Shown here one piece after another: positions 1-7,686 of a DNA stretch of 58,493 nt. Source of the DNA: a virus. The position numbers and the translations under genes are program-made. Location: positions 1 to 58,493 of IMG/VR virus record IMGVR_UViG_3300044695_005296; one strand, given 5' to 3'. The notes beneath the pieces were generated by a model. The model worked only from the letters and a program-made list of their open reading frames with translations. It was not told the origin of the DNA and did no database searches. How positions within the stretch are numbered: position 1 is the stretch's first letter; the number at the start of each line of letters is the position of its first letter.

Positions 1-44
1 AGGGAGACGGTAGTAGAGCTTAACTATTCGGAGGTTACAAAGCA

Positions 45-560
45 GTGACTAATTCGATTATGGTCCAGTTAAACCAGAAGCAGATTGAGCGTGCCGTAGT
101 CGCAGGCGCCCTTAGGGAGCTGCGTGCGATTAAGGACGGGCTAAAGGACAGGTATAACTGGGAGCGCGATGGCTGGAAGCAGCACATTGAGGGCGCAATG
201 GGCGAAGTTGCCGCTGCCGTTGCCACCGGCTTGCCGTGGACAGGAGAAGACATTGACACATTTAAGGGGGCAGATGTCGGAGAGAACGTGCAGGTTCGCT
301 TCCGACCTGGTCGCTACCAGGATCTCTCTATCCGCAAGGGGGACAGCAAGAAGTCAATCTACGTTCTTGTGTTGCCGGCGGATATGAGGAACTTTATTTT
401 TGAAGTGGTTGGATGGATGTCTGCGAAAGAAGGCATGGAGGAGAAGTACTACCACGAAGATAAGGCGCTGTACTTTGTGCCCAAGGCTCATCTGCATGAC
501 ATTACAACGCTTCCAGGATACGTACCGCCGCCACCGTCAGAATACGGGCTGTGGGGCTAG
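45..560 (+). CDS. Hypothetical phage protein, 171 aa
   Basis: I do not recognise a certain function. GTG at 45 is chosen because a GGAGG box lies at 30-34; an ATG at 60 is the alternative. The protein has a conserved-looking pattern: a GEVAAAVATG helix near residue 53, then DTFKGADVG and VQVRF near residues 70-85, and a GWMS segment further on. This GE-DV-QVR-GW arrangement resembles a family of small phage proteins that may have a degenerate PD-(D/E)XK-like core, but that link is inference. The stop overlaps the stop of the opposing gene at 557-742 by the four bases CTAG. Confidence 0.75.
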   Translation: MTNSIMVQLNQKQIERAVVAGALRELRAIKDGLKDRYNWERDGWKQHIEGAMGEVAAAVATGLPWTGEDIDTFKGADVGENVQVRFRPGRYQDLSIRKGDSKKSIYVLVLPADMRNFIFEVVGWMSAKEGMEEKYYHEDKALYFVPKAHLHDITTLPGYVPPPPSEYGLWG

Positions 561-742
561 GCGCACTTTGCGTGATGGTGCAAAAGACGCGAGCTGCTCT
601 TTGCGCCAACAAAGCTAATTACATACTTAGACCTTATCTGGCTTGCAAGCATGGGCTGATCGCATACTGAGCATATACGCTTTGTAAGCGTTTCGGCTTT
701 CTTTTCACCCTTAGTTTTTGCGAGAGCTTTATTACCTGCCAT
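557..742 (-). CDS. Small zinc-finger-like protein, 61 aa
   Basis: The ATG at 742 has an AGAGGTG ribosome-binding site just upstream. The protein has a basic N-terminal tail rich in Lys and Ala, then CSVC and, near the C-terminus, a His-His-His-x-x-x-Cys cluster, which together could bind one zinc ion. It ends convergently with the first gene, sharing CTAG at 557-560; two other secure convergent pairs in this window show the same overlap, which supports the call. A longer reading from 829 (GTG) is possible but would run through the GC-rich structured region. Function unknown; a DNA- or RNA-binding accessory protein is plausible. Confidence 0.55.
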   Translation of the reverse strand: MAGNKALAKTKGEKKAETLTKRICSVCDQPMLASQIRSKYVISFVGAKSSSRLLHHHAKCA

Positions 743-950
743 ATACACCTCTATCAATAGGTCGGCGGGAAGGCAACGGAGGAACGCCTGGATGCGACGC
801 AGCCCGTCGGCTCGCGCGGCCGCCAACACCGTTTCATGAGGCCCTCAAAGCCTCGTTAACCTTCCCGCCCTAGCCGACCATACCGTCGGCGAGCTGTCGC
901 CCATTGAGGAGGGACGACAAATTACATACTATCACGGTTTTATAAGACTT
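743..950. other. GC-rich structured intergenic region between divergent genes
   Basis: About 208 bases without a convincing gene. A 14-base arm at 760-773 is complementary to 860-879, where the match is interrupted by a 6-base bulge. Inside or beside it lie GAGGC/GCCTC near 835-855 and GGCGA/TCGCC near 889-902. This pattern could be a structured RNA, an operator region or a replication or packaging site. No tRNA or known ribozyme core was seen. A TATAAG box sits at 941-946 just before the next gene. Confidence 0.4.
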
Positions 951-1196
951 GTGGACTTCTACAAAATCTGCCATACTGCGCCAATGGAAAACCTTTTGTT
1001 CCCTAGCCAACGAGCTCGGGCGATCTGGATTCTCTGGTCGCAAGACAATCCAATTACCCTTACCCTGGAGCCTCGGTCCCAGGACGACGAAGAGCCGTAT
1101 CTGGTAATCTGTGGTCAGCACATTGATGCAGCCGTGCTCATGCGAGTTACGGAGAAGGAGGCAAATTGGCTAATCCACCAAAGGGCAGGGTTGTAG
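951..1196 (+). CDS. Hypothetical protein, 81 aa
   Basis: Start uncertain: GTG at 951, preceded by TATAAG at 941-946 with no clear ribosome-binding site, or ATG at 984. The protein has no recognised domain; it is small and mixed charged/hydrophobic, with an acidic SQDDEEPYLVI segment. Its 3' end overlaps the following gene by 31 bases, and the AAGGAGG for that gene lies inside it, so the two are probably co-transcribed. An antisense reading at 870-1121 covers the same bases and was judged a shadow. Confidence 0.5.
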   Translation: MDFYKICHTAPMENLLFPSQRARAIWILWSQDNPITLTLEPRSQDDEEPYLVICGQHIDAAVLMRVTEKEANWLIHQRAGL

Positions 1197-1633
1197 CTTC
1201 GGCAGAGCAGAGCTTTGAGGCAACGTTCGCAGAGATTTACTCCGAGGCATACGCACTTCTTGTGCGAAAGCAAGAGCGATACGGAGACTCCAACATCCAG
1301 CACCTTGGGATTCACGGGGTGATTAGCCGAATTGCGTACGACAAGATCGAGCGCGCTAAGCGCTTTCTTAATGGCAAGGTTGTTGACGGAGAAGTGATCC
1401 TTGACCCGCTGCCAGATGGTGGCGACGAATCTCTTGCCGACACTATGCTAGATATTGCAAACTACGCGCTCATTGCGGTTGCGCTACAGCGCTCTAAGTG
1501 GGGCCGACCACTAGACGGCCTCACGGCAGAGCTTCATCGTTTTGAACAGGAGAAGAAGGCGCCACGAGGGGATGCACCCAATCTTTCGCTGGCAAACCTT
1601 AGGGTGAATGTGATGGGAGCAAAGAAGAAGTGA
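1166..1633 (+). CDS. DUF1599 / Nmad1-like protein, 155 aa
   Basis: The TTG at 1166 follows AAGGAGG by four bases, so this start is well supported although rare. The middle of the protein (residues ~30-115) has the pattern expected of the DUF1599 family, also called nucleotide modification associated domain 1: ALLVRKQERYG, then a GVISRIAYDKIERAKR helix, then a LADTMLDIANYALIA helix followed by KWGRP. Family members are phage and bacterial proteins linked by context to modified-nucleotide metabolism; no enzymatic activity is visible here. It is directly followed, with a GTGA overlap, by a glycosyltransferase gene, a pairing that fits a role in DNA base modification or its control. Confidence 0.6.
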   Translation: MANPPKGRVVASAEQSFEATFAEIYSEAYALLVRKQERYGDSNIQHLGIHGVISRIAYDKIERAKRFLNGKVVDGEVILDPLPDGGDESLADTMLDIANYALIAVALQRSKWGRPLDGLTAELHRFEQEKKAPRGDAPNLSLANLRVNVMGAKKK

Positions 1634-2466
1634 GCAAGAAGTCAAAGCGAGTACGAAACCCTAGGTCATTTGACTCACAAAGTATTGCTGCGCCTCAAAA
1701 GCGCCTTGGCATTTGTGTCGCAACGCCGACACTTGACGGCCGACTTCATGCTGGGTGCGTGGCAACCGTTATGCAATTGCAAAAGCTTTGCATTGAAGAA
1801 GGCATTTCCTTTACGTGGAAGGTGCTTGCTGGAAACTCTATTCTTCCCTTGGCGCGCAACGAGCTTGCTAAGCAGTTCCTGGACACAAAGGCAACGCACT
1901 TGTTTATGATTGACAGCGACATCCAGGTTGATCCAAGGCACATCTTGTATCTTCTGAGCCATGATCGAATGGTTAGTGCGCTTCCGTGCTCCAAGCGGGA
2001 AGTTCTTTGGAATCGCCTGGGTGAATTTATTTCTGCATACCCAAACACGAGCCTAGAAATGTATCCAGCCCTTATTGCGGAAGGCAACTTCTCAACAGAA
2101 GAGGACGTCTTCAAGGTGGATGAGTTTGGCTTTGCAAAGGTGCTAAAGGTGGGCACGGGCGCTATGATGGTCAAGCGGGAAGTGTTCGAGAAGATGATTG
2201 CAGAAAGCCCTGACAACTACTTCAACACAACGCAGGGGAAGCTTCACCAGTTCTTTAGCTACTCGCAAGACAACGAGACCAAGACTCAATACGGAGAGGA
2301 CTACACTTTCTGCAACACCTGGAGAAAGCTTGGTGGCGAGATTGATTTGCTGGTAGCGGCCAAGACCAAGCACCACGGACAATTAGCTATTGAGTTTAAC
2401 TGGAAGGGTATTGCCGAAACAATTACGGAATTTATGGCAGGGAAGGAGTCAAAGGATGCGGTCTGA
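1630..2466 (+). CDS. GT-A fold glycosyltransferase, 278 aa
   Basis: The GTG at 1630 overlaps the previous stop (GTGA). After a short basic N-terminus, residues ~27-35 (GICVATPTLDG) begin a nucleotide-binding Rossmann-like half, AGNSILPLARNELAK is the typical acceptor/donor helix, and FMIDSDIQV carries the metal-binding DxD motif. Further on, YGEDYTFCNTWRK and KTKHHGQ match the late catalytic segments of phage GT-A enzymes. It likely transfers a sugar to a virion protein, DNA base or host surface; the acceptor cannot be told from sequence. Its neighbour is the DUF1599-like gene, and a second, unrelated-looking glycosyltransferase lies at 52989-53756. Confidence 0.75.
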   Translation: MSKKSKRVRNPRSFDSQSIAAPQKRLGICVATPTLDGRLHAGCVATVMQLQKLCIEEGISFTWKVLAGNSILPLARNELAKQFLDTKATHLFMIDSDIQVDPRHILYLLSHDRMVSALPCSKREVLWNRLGEFISAYPNTSLEMYPALIAEGNFSTEEDVFKVDEFGFAKVLKVGTGAMMVKREVFEKMIAESPDNYFNTTQGKLHQFFSYSQDNETKTQYGEDYTFCNTWRKLGGEIDLLVAAKTKHHGQLAIEFNWKGIAETITEFMAGKESKDAV

Positions 2467-2959
2467 TTTACTTGCGCAAATCGCCCAATCTGTTTTCCCA
2501 AACAACTCGCGGGGCAGCGCAGCAAAGATGCTTGCCAATCGGATGAACGAGATCCTTGCCCCAGATCATCGGCGCTCGCCGCGCACGGTTGAGGCTTATG
2601 CAAGCAATCAGCGCGCCATCCCCGCAGACTACTCGGTGGCTGTTATTGAGTACGTAAAGAATAACCACCCGGAGTTGGTTGACATTATTGCCGAGGCAGA
2701 AGAGGACAGCGGCGCTGAGGTCAGCAGCGTTATCTCCAAGATTGACACGTTAACTGAAACGGTAGACAAGATTGAGAAGTCTGTTAACAAGCTGCAAGGA
2801 GCGACGCAAGCCGCTGGCATGTTGCTTGCTATTCGCAAGATGTGCGAAGATTGCGTTGGCGGCACGGCGGATAGCAAGGAAAGCTATTGCCACTGGAGTA
2901 ATTGTTCTCTTCGGGAATACAGTGATATGCGATTGTCACCCAACGCTAAGAGGATGTAG
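2456..2959 (+). CDS. Hypothetical DNA-binding-like protein with Cys motif, 167 aa
   Basis: The ATG at 2456 sits after GGAAGGAG and overlaps the glycosyltransferase gene by 11 bases; a longer reading from 2390 has no ribosome-binding site. The N-terminal third looks like a small helical DNA-binding region (MLANRMNEI, RRSPRTVEAY). Residues ~85-125 form a heptad-like coiled coil (VISKIDTLTETVDKIEKSV). The C-terminus carries MCEDCVGG, then YCHWSNCSLR, a C-x2-C-x-GG ... C-x4-C pattern that recurs in small phage proteins and probably binds zinc. A dimeric regulator is plausible but unproven. Confidence 0.6.
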   Translation: MRSDLLAQIAQSVFPNNSRGSAAKMLANRMNEILAPDHRRSPRTVEAYASNQRAIPADYSVAVIEYVKNNHPELVDIIAEAEEDSGAEVSSVISKIDTLTETVDKIEKSVNKLQGATQAAGMLLAIRKMCEDCVGGTADSKESYCHWSNCSLREYSDMRLSPNAKRM

Positions 2960-3195
2960 TGGTCTGGTTTCCCGCTGTTTACACAACACTAGAAGACGGA
3001 CAGTGCTCTTCTGAGGTGTATGACAGCGAAACAATGATGGTCATTGGTTCCATTCAGGCGGGAGATCCAGAAAAAGTCTATGCCGAGACAGAAAGACTGC
3101 TGTCGTTCGTAAAGTATGTGTCAGATTCTCCTTCGCTATTGAAAGGATATGTGCTGAATGGTCAAGAAGAAGGCAAAGATGAACCAGGACTATGA
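2959..3195 (+). CDS. Hypothetical protein, 78 aa
   Basis: The GTG at 2959 shares one base with the preceding TAG stop, typical of translational coupling in this strand. The product is acidic in its centre (DPEKVYAETERLLSFV) and has no recognised motif, signal peptide or membrane segment. It overlaps the following gene by 38 bases in another frame. Retained because it lies in a continuous run of coupled small genes. Confidence 0.5.
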   Translation: MVWFPAVYTTLEDGQCSSEVYDSETMMVIGSIQAGDPEKVYAETERLLSFVKYVSDSPSLLKGYVLNGQEEGKDEPGL

Positions 3196-3574
3196 TCACG
3201 ACTGGCTGCGCGGCTGGCTAAACGCCTCGTACAGTTCAACAGCAAGGACGCTTGGCCTGCTCCCAGAGCGCTGGACCCCAGGGGCAGAAGCCGCACTGGA
3301 GGAAGAGATTAGTCGAAACATTGCAGACATTTTACTTATTGGTAATTATGAGAAGTGCGAAATTGAAGGGGCGATCCTGCCGCCCTCTGAGGGGCATTCT
3401 AATTGGCGATTTATTGCAGTTGTCAAGTTGAACAAGATTCCATTTACCTGTATGGTGGGTTCCAAGAGCCCTGCTGGGCTCATTGATGCGGCAAGCGCTT
3501 GGGCCAACCATGTTGTTGCTCGCAAGTCACAACTGACAAAGAAGAAAATGAAAGAGGAGACAAGTGTCGATTGA
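3158..3574 (+). CDS. Hypothetical protein, 138 aa
   Basis: ATG at 3158, with a second ATG at 3179 preceded by AAGAAGG as a possible alternative. The sequence looks like a soluble alpha/beta protein: WLRGWLNASYSSTARTL, then PGAEAALEEEISRNIADIL, then a beta-rich middle with HSNWRFIAVVKLNK, and a Lys-rich C-terminal tail. I do not recognise the family. It is embedded in the run of coupled small genes and overlaps the following gene by 11 bases. Confidence 0.6.
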   Translation: MVKKKAKMNQDYDHDWLRGWLNASYSSTARTLGLLPERWTPGAEAALEEEISRNIADILLIGNYEKCEIEGAILPPSEGHSNWRFIAVVKLNKIPFTCMVGSKSPAGLIDAASAWANHVVARKSQLTKKKMKEETSVD

Positions 3575-3872
3575 GCGAGTGTTCCAGTACGTAGACGACA
3601 AGGCTGGCGACGCCTTGCTGAAGGTTGTGCAGGACGAGGATGGTTGCTATGCAGTTATGGCAGACACGGGCGAACCCTACGCTCGAATCTCATGCCTCAT
3701 TGAGAAGCAAAAGCCCATCGAGGGCTGGTTCTGGCTTAAGTGGTGGAGCGAAAATGAAGAGCTTGTTCGCCAGCTTGTAAACAAGGGGGTGCTGCAAACC
3801 CGAGACGATAAGATTATTCCTGTTTCAATGTGGCTGAACACTTGCGAGGCTCGCCTTGTCGAAGAAGAGTGA
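3564..3872 (+). CDS. Hypothetical protein, 102 aa
   Basis: GTG start at 3564, seven bases after AGAGGAGA. The protein is acidic and aromatic-rich in its centre (GWFWLKWWSENEELV), with no known motif. The length and composition suggest a compact soluble domain. It overlaps the next gene by 17 bases. Function unknown. Confidence 0.55.
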   Translation: MSIERVFQYVDDKAGDALLKVVQDEDGCYAVMADTGEPYARISCLIEKQKPIEGWFWLKWWSENEELVRQLVNKGVLQTRDDKIIPVSMWLNTCEARLVEEE

Positions 3873-4068
3873 CACCATTGGGTACGCATACACCCAGCCG
3901 CAGGACCTTTGGGTTTGTTCGGTTTGTGGGGATGAGCGGCAAAGCGAAGCAGTCCAATCTACCCGCAGCAACACGCTGCATCAAGATTTTAAGCACGCCT
4001 CCTGTGTGGTGTGCCGGAGTACGCGGCTGTTTCGCGTAAAAAGGAGGGAAGATGAACGAGAAGTCTAG
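3856..4068 (+). CDS. Zinc-ribbon-like small protein, 70 aa
   Basis: Uses a TTG at 3856 inside the previous gene, with GAGG upstream. The protein has two Cys-x2-Cys pairs, VCSVCGDE and SCVVCRST, about 25 residues apart, the expected spacing for a single zinc ribbon. The C-terminus is basic and charged (VKRREDEREV) and overlaps the start of the next gene. A role in nucleic-acid binding is plausible but not shown. Confidence 0.5.
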   Translation: MSKKSDTIGYAYTQPQDLWVCSVCGDERQSEAVQSTRSNTLHQDFKHASCVVCRSTRLFRVKRREDEREV

Positions 4069-4387
4069 TGTTCCTGCTTACGATGTCTTGCTGGCTGACG
4101 GCTGGGAGGACTGCATCATTGGCTTAGGGTGGCAATTTAATAAGCCGCTTATTGTTTACAGCAAGAACAAGATTCTGGCAAAGCTTGTTAATGAGTTTGC
4201 TGCGGATGCCCGCGACAACAAGGAGTTTGACGACAACGACGTCTACCGTGGGGACCGAGACTTTTTTGCTGAGGCAGAGGAATACTTTTCGTTTAACATC
4301 CAAGGCGCTTGGGTGGGCGAGTCAACCCCAGTCTTTGTTGACGAAGATGCCAACACCCCCGAAGCCATTAACGAGCAGTTGGCATGA
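4052..4387 (+). CDS. Hypothetical acidic protein, 111 aa
   Basis: ATG at 4052 with AAAGGAGGG directly upstream, the strongest ribosome-binding site in this gene run. The product is strongly acidic (DARDNKEFDDNDVYRGDRD) and begins with a likely beta-rich segment (ILLADGWEDCIIGLGW is the approximate pattern, read as DVLLADGWEDC). No family recognised. It overlaps the following protease gene as ATGA. Acidity could indicate DNA mimicry or simply a soluble accessory protein; nothing decides between them. Confidence 0.6.
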   Translation: MNEKSSVPAYDVLLADGWEDCIIGLGWQFNKPLIVYSKNKILAKLVNEFAADARDNKEFDDNDVYRGDRDFFAEAEEYFSFNIQGAWVGESTPVFVDEDANTPEAINEQLA

Positions 4388-5316
4388 TCCGCTTTATCCT
4401 TGCGGCTGCCCTGTTGGCAGTTCCAAACACTCCTGACCCAAACCAGTTCTCCGTTGCTGGGTGGGAGCACGACCGAGTCAATCAGCGCGCTCACATCATG
4501 GATGGCAAGAGCTGGAACGGCAAGGAGTACGGCGCTGGCATTACCGTCTATGTAGTAGACAGCGGCGTATACGACTCCAAGATGTTCAACGGTGGCGTTG
4601 AGCAGGGGTACAGCGCATTTTCCGACGGGAAGGTTGCGTGTGGCGCCTACCACGGGAGCATGATTGCCTCAATTATTGCGGGTCGAAACATCGGCCTTGC
4701 GCAAAAGGCAAAGATTGTTTCTGTGCGCGTTATGAATTGCGCGGGTAAGGGAAACCCAAAGAACATCATTGCTGGGCTAAATTGGATTTTGCAAAATGCT
4801 GAACCAGGAACATCCGTAGTAAACATGTCGGTTAGCGGGGCGGCAACCCAGTCCCTTGACGACAAGGTAAACGAGATGGTTGACGCTGGCTTCCCAGTAG
4901 TTGTTGCCGCAGGAAACGAAGGGCGAGACGCCTGCCGATACAGCCCAGCGCGAGCGGCTAACGTTGTTACAATCGGCTCTTCCACCCGATTGGACCTGCG
5001 GTCCAGGGCAAGCAACATCGGTCCATGCATTTCCCTCTATGCCCCTGGGGAGAACCTTACCGTGTATCACCCTCTTAACGGGCAGATGAGGCAAACTGGT
5101 ACCTCTGGTGCTGCGGCATTCGTAAGCGGCGCTATTGCTGCAACTGCGTCTATGTATGGCCTAGAAACATATGACGCAATGACCGTGTTGTTCTACGGAT
5201 CAACTGCTGGGGCAATTTGCTGCGGCTACCGCACCACTTCAAGCGACCTGCTCTACCTCAATACTGACCTGTACAACATCAGTGACGGGGAGTGGTGGGC
5301 TGACTGGTGGGACTAG
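4384..5316 (+). CDS. Secreted subtilisin-like serine protease (S8), 310 aa
   Basis: ATG at 4384 overlaps the previous stop. Residues 2-13 form a short hydrophobic signal-like segment (RFILAAALLAV). The catalytic triad is complete: Asp59 in YVVDSGV, His90 in AYHGSM and Ser241 in GTSGAAA, with the oxyanion Asn178 in AAGNEG. Order and spacing match peptidase family S8, closest in style to the proteinase K group; the usual Met-Ala-Ala-Pro after the serine is changed to Gly-Ala-Ala-Ala. Several Cys residues suggest disulfides, which fits export. No obvious propeptide domain is present. It ends convergently with the large terminase gene, sharing CTAG. Secreted subtilisins are unusual in phages; targets could be host surface proteins or virion proteins. 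Confidence 0.9.
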   Translation: MIRFILAAALLAVPNTPDPNQFSVAGWEHDRVNQRAHIMDGKSWNGKEYGAGITVYVVDSGVYDSKMFNGGVEQGYSAFSDGKVACGAYHGSMIASIIAGRNIGLAQKAKIVSVRVMNCAGKGNPKNIIAGLNWILQNAEPGTSVVNMSVSGAATQSLDDKVNEMVDAGFPVVVAAGNEGRDACRYSPARAANVVTIGSSTRLDLRSRASNIGPCISLYAPGENLTVYHPLNGQMRQTGTSGAAAFVSGAIAATASMYGLETYDAMTVLFYGSTAGAICCGYRTTSSDLLYLNTDLYNISDGEWWADWWD

Positions 5317-6740
5317 AAGAACCTTCTGCCAGCAGTAAAGTAGAAAGAATTACCGCTTAGGTCTGCCGCATACACCAGCGCATCGACAAGGTCGTCGTGC
5401 TCCCCGTTTGGGAATGAGAGCATCTCATGCTCCAGGCTGTCAATCCCTGGAGCCCCGTTAAGGTGGAAAACTTTCCCCGCCTCATATCGTGCGGCAAGCG
5501 CGCGGCTTCTGCTTACCTTGTCCTTGTCCGGCCGAATGGCGCGAGCAGGAAGGCTGGTAGTGCCAAGGATCTCCCGAACAAACGTGCTCTGGTGCTGCAC
5601 GGCCTCAATGTTGAGCGACTCAATAAATCGTGGCTCTTCCGCCTCGTAGTTAAGACCACGAAGGCTGAGCATTCTCTGCGGCCAAAGGATCTTGGGGCCC
5701 TTGGAGCTGCCAATCTCCCCGTGCCGCGTAATGCCAGTCAGCCACTCCTGGTGACCCTCGTTGATCCGCTCCTTCCAGGCGCCAATCACGTAGAGATTGT
5801 GGTCGTCGTCCTCTAGGACTTCTACTGCAGTCGTATAGTCGCTGCGCTCGCTAATGGACGAAGCAAGGTCAACACCAATTCTCCTGGCGCCTTGCGGAAG
5901 TTTGTCTGTGCGCTGAAACCAGTCGTGGCGGAAGATGTTTCCACCCATAGAGGTAACGTCATTTTGGAACTGAAGCATAAAGATTGGGGTGCCGAGCTCT
6001 TCCTTCTTCTGGTTGAGCGTATCAACGGTGTACATTTCTGGCCAAAGAGGTTGGTTTTCCTCTAGCGCCCTTCGCTGATACGCCTGAATCCCCTTGCGCA
6101 TAAGCTCGGCATAGAAGTCATCTTCGTGCCAGCGCGTACCCACGTACCACTTCTTTGAACCAGGAACAAGCATTGGGTCAACAACTTGCCAGTACGTATC
6201 TGAGGCCTTTTGTCGTTGCCCAGCAGTAGCGTTCTCCTTCATGCCAACCATGTCGTCTGCAAACAACAAGTCAAGGCGGGCTCCTGGCTTAATAGATCCA
6301 AGGCCATCAGCAAAGCATGTGGCATCTTTACCCATGTTGACGCCCTTAATAGTCCAAGTTTCGTCGGTCCACTTGTTTCCAACCACGCCGTCGGCTGCCC
6401 AAGGGAACACTTCGGCGAAGAGCGGGCTCTCTATAAGGGTCTTGATAGCGCGGGATCTTGACATGGAGTCTGCAAGAACGGCTGTAAGGATGCCGATACG
6501 AATGTTTCCCTTGGTCATGCCAATGATTCGCGCAGCACGGAAGATTAAAGCAGTAGTCTTTGCATGTCCACGGGGCATGAGCACTAGTGCGCGGTCATGG
6601 TTGTCCATAAACTTTTCCATCTCTCGCAAGTGCCTAGGAAATACTAAGCCGCTCATGTACTCGGCAAATGCCGCATCTGAGGTTGCGGCCTTCTTGCGTA
6701 GCCAATCTCGGTATTCGCTGTTGCTAATACTAAGGCTCAA
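5313..6740 (-). CDS. terL: Terminase large subunit, 475 aa
   Basis: Packaging motor ATPase and nuclease. Walker A-type motif MPRGHAKTT at residues 55-63, Walker B LLFADD at 158-163, followed by a likely coupling segment around YVGTRWHEDD. The C-terminal RNase H-like nuclease shows Asp291 in IGVDLASS and the late acidic EHDDLVDA near residue 450. Length is normal for the family. The start overlaps the small subunit gene by 11 bases, so they are coupled. It drives DNA into the prohead through the portal, which here lies far away on the other strand (50858-52987). Confidence 0.95.
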   Translation of the reverse strand: MSLSISNSEYRDWLRKKAATSDAAFAEYMSGLVFPRHLREMEKFMDNHDRALVLMPRGHAKTTALIFRAARIIGMTKGNIRIGILTAVLADSMSRSRAIKTLIESPLFAEVFPWAADGVVGNKWTDETWTIKGVNMGKDATCFADGLGSIKPGARLDLLFADDMVGMKENATAGQRQKASDTYWQVVDPMLVPGSKKWYVGTRWHEDDFYAELMRKGIQAYQRRALEENQPLWPEMYTVDTLNQKKEELGTPIFMLQFQNDVTSMGGNIFRHDWFQRTDKLPQGARRIGVDLASSISERSDYTTAVEVLEDDDHNLYVIGAWKERINEGHQEWLTGITRHGEIGSSKGPKILWPQRMLSLRGLNYEAEEPRFIESLNIEAVQHQSTFVREILGTTSLPARAIRPDKDKVSRSRALAARYEAGKVFHLNGAPGIDSLEHEMLSFPNGEHDDLVDALVYAADLSGNSFYFTAGRRFF

Positions 6741-7242
6741 TTTCCGTCGCCTTGCCTTCGATAGGCTCTTCTTTCATGGCCTCCGCCCAAGCCTGCAAAC
6801 GTGTTGCCAGTTGATCCCTGGGCAGGGTGTCAATTTCATGGGGGACAGCGGACAGCTGGATTGCTGCCCCGTTCCGTCCCGTAATCTCAGTTCGGTCTGG
6901 CTCGTAAGCGCCAGTTAGCCTGGCTATACGATCAATTACTTCAAGCTGAATCTTTAAGAATTGGGCCTCATTGCTGGTGCCCTTGGCGCGGGCAGCCGCC
7001 GCAGCAGCCATCTTAGACACAAGGTTGGCCCGCTCAATGAGCTCACCCTTGTTTGTAGCGGGGTCTGGGTTTGGGTCAACCCATGATTTCTTGATGACGT
7101 AGCTGTGCTTTCGCACTGTTTCTTCGCTAAGGCTAACAATTCCTGCAATTTCGGACAGGGAAACACCCTGGAGCATCAACATTTTAATGCGCTCCCTGAG
7201 TGCTGCTAGTTGTTCTGCCGGCATGCGGCCTGGTCTTGCCAT
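6730..7242 (-). CDS. terS: Terminase small subunit, 170 aa
   Basis: Putative DNA-recognition subunit of the packaging machine. N-terminal helix-turn-helix at residues ~10-45 (LRERIKMLMLQGVSLSEIAGIVSLSEETVRKH), written here in pieces: GVSLSEIAG and LSEETVRKH are the two helices. A central Ala-rich helical region and a proline/acid-rich C-terminal tail follow, as expected for oligomerisation and TerL contact. I place the start at ATG 7242 rather than TTG 7263, because a TGT-TATCAT -10 box ends six bases before that ATG, which fits a leaderless transcript. Confidence 0.8.
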   Translation of the reverse strand: MARPGRMPAEQLAALRERIKMLMLQGVSLSEIAGIVSLSEETVRKHSYVIKKSWVDPNPDPATNKGELIERANLVSKMAAAAAARAKGTSNEAQFLKIQLEVIDRIARLTGAYEPDRTEITGRNGAAIQLSAVPHEIDTLPRDQLATRLQAWAEAMKEEPIEGKATEIEP

Positions 7243-7248
7243 GTAACA

Positions 7249-7257
7249 ATGATAACA
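7249..7257 (-). promoter_or_regulatory. Extended -10 promoter of terS, leaderless
   Basis: Minus strand reads TGT-TATCAT then six bases then ATG at 7242. The extended TGN and the distance put the transcription start at or next to the start codon. No good -35 box was seen. Confidence 0.55.
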
Positions 7258-7293
7258 TACCAATCGTAGAAACTACCGTTCTGGTCATTTGCC

Positions 7294-7317
7294 TGCCCGC
7301 ACCATAAAATGCGGGCA
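7294..7317 (+). promoter_or_regulatory. Perfect inverted repeat ahead of tail gene
   Basis: TGCCCGCA and TGCGGGCA, eight bases each, separated by eight bases containing ATAAAA. The right arm abuts the AAGGGGG ribosome-binding site of the gene at 7330, so a folded RNA could limit ribosome access; as DNA it could be an operator overlapping a TAAAAT -10-like box at 7305-7310. Confidence 0.45.
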
Positions 7318-7329
7318 AGGGGGATTCCT

Positions 7330-7686
7330 ATGGCCACGACTTACGATATTACAGCGGAACAAGGCAGCTACCTGACCATCAGCCTTGAATACCGTGACGC
7401 GGCTGGCAGCCTTGTCAATCTTACGGGGGCCACTGCGGCTATGCACGTTCGAAGAAGACAAGGCGCACAAGAGGCATTCTTGCGTCTTTCCAGCACGAAC
7501 GGAACCACAACCGGCATCGCCCTTGGAACCACCAATGGCGCAATAACCGTTTACGTATCAGACGAAGCCCTGAGCCTTATCGCCCCAGGGACGTATGTCT
7601 ACGACCTTGAAGTAAACCCTGTTGGCGGCGCCATGGTGAAGCTCATCTCTGGCCTGTTTACAGTGGCTGGAGAAGTAACCAGATGA
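7330..7686 (+). CDS. BppU-like N-terminal domain protein, baseplate or tail, 118 aa
   Basis: ATG at 7330 after AAGGGGGA; a further in-frame ATG at 7309 lacks a site. The pattern [18 protein letters not shown], then [15 protein letters not shown], then a closing [10 protein letters not shown] and FTVAGEVT strand is a small beta-sandwich common in phage tail or baseplate proteins (BppU N-terminal-like). It is directly coupled by ATGA to a collagen-like fibre gene, so it probably anchors or decorates the fibre. First gene of the plus-strand fibre operon. Confidence 0.6.
   Translation: MATTYDITAEQGSYLTISLEYRDAAGSLVNLTGATAAMHVRRRQGAQEAFLRLSSTNGTTTGIALGTTNGAITVYVSDEALSLIAPGTYVYDLEVNPVGGAMVKLISGLFTVAGEVTR

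Noticed and set aside
743-950. A tRNA or hammerhead ribozyme in the structured region
   Set aside because: No T-loop or anticodon arm, and no CUGAUGA/GAAA core on either strand.
870-1121. Minus-strand ORF of 83 aa
   Set aside because: Antisense to the plus-strand genes at 951-1196, no ribosome-binding site, and it would extend into the structured intergenic region.
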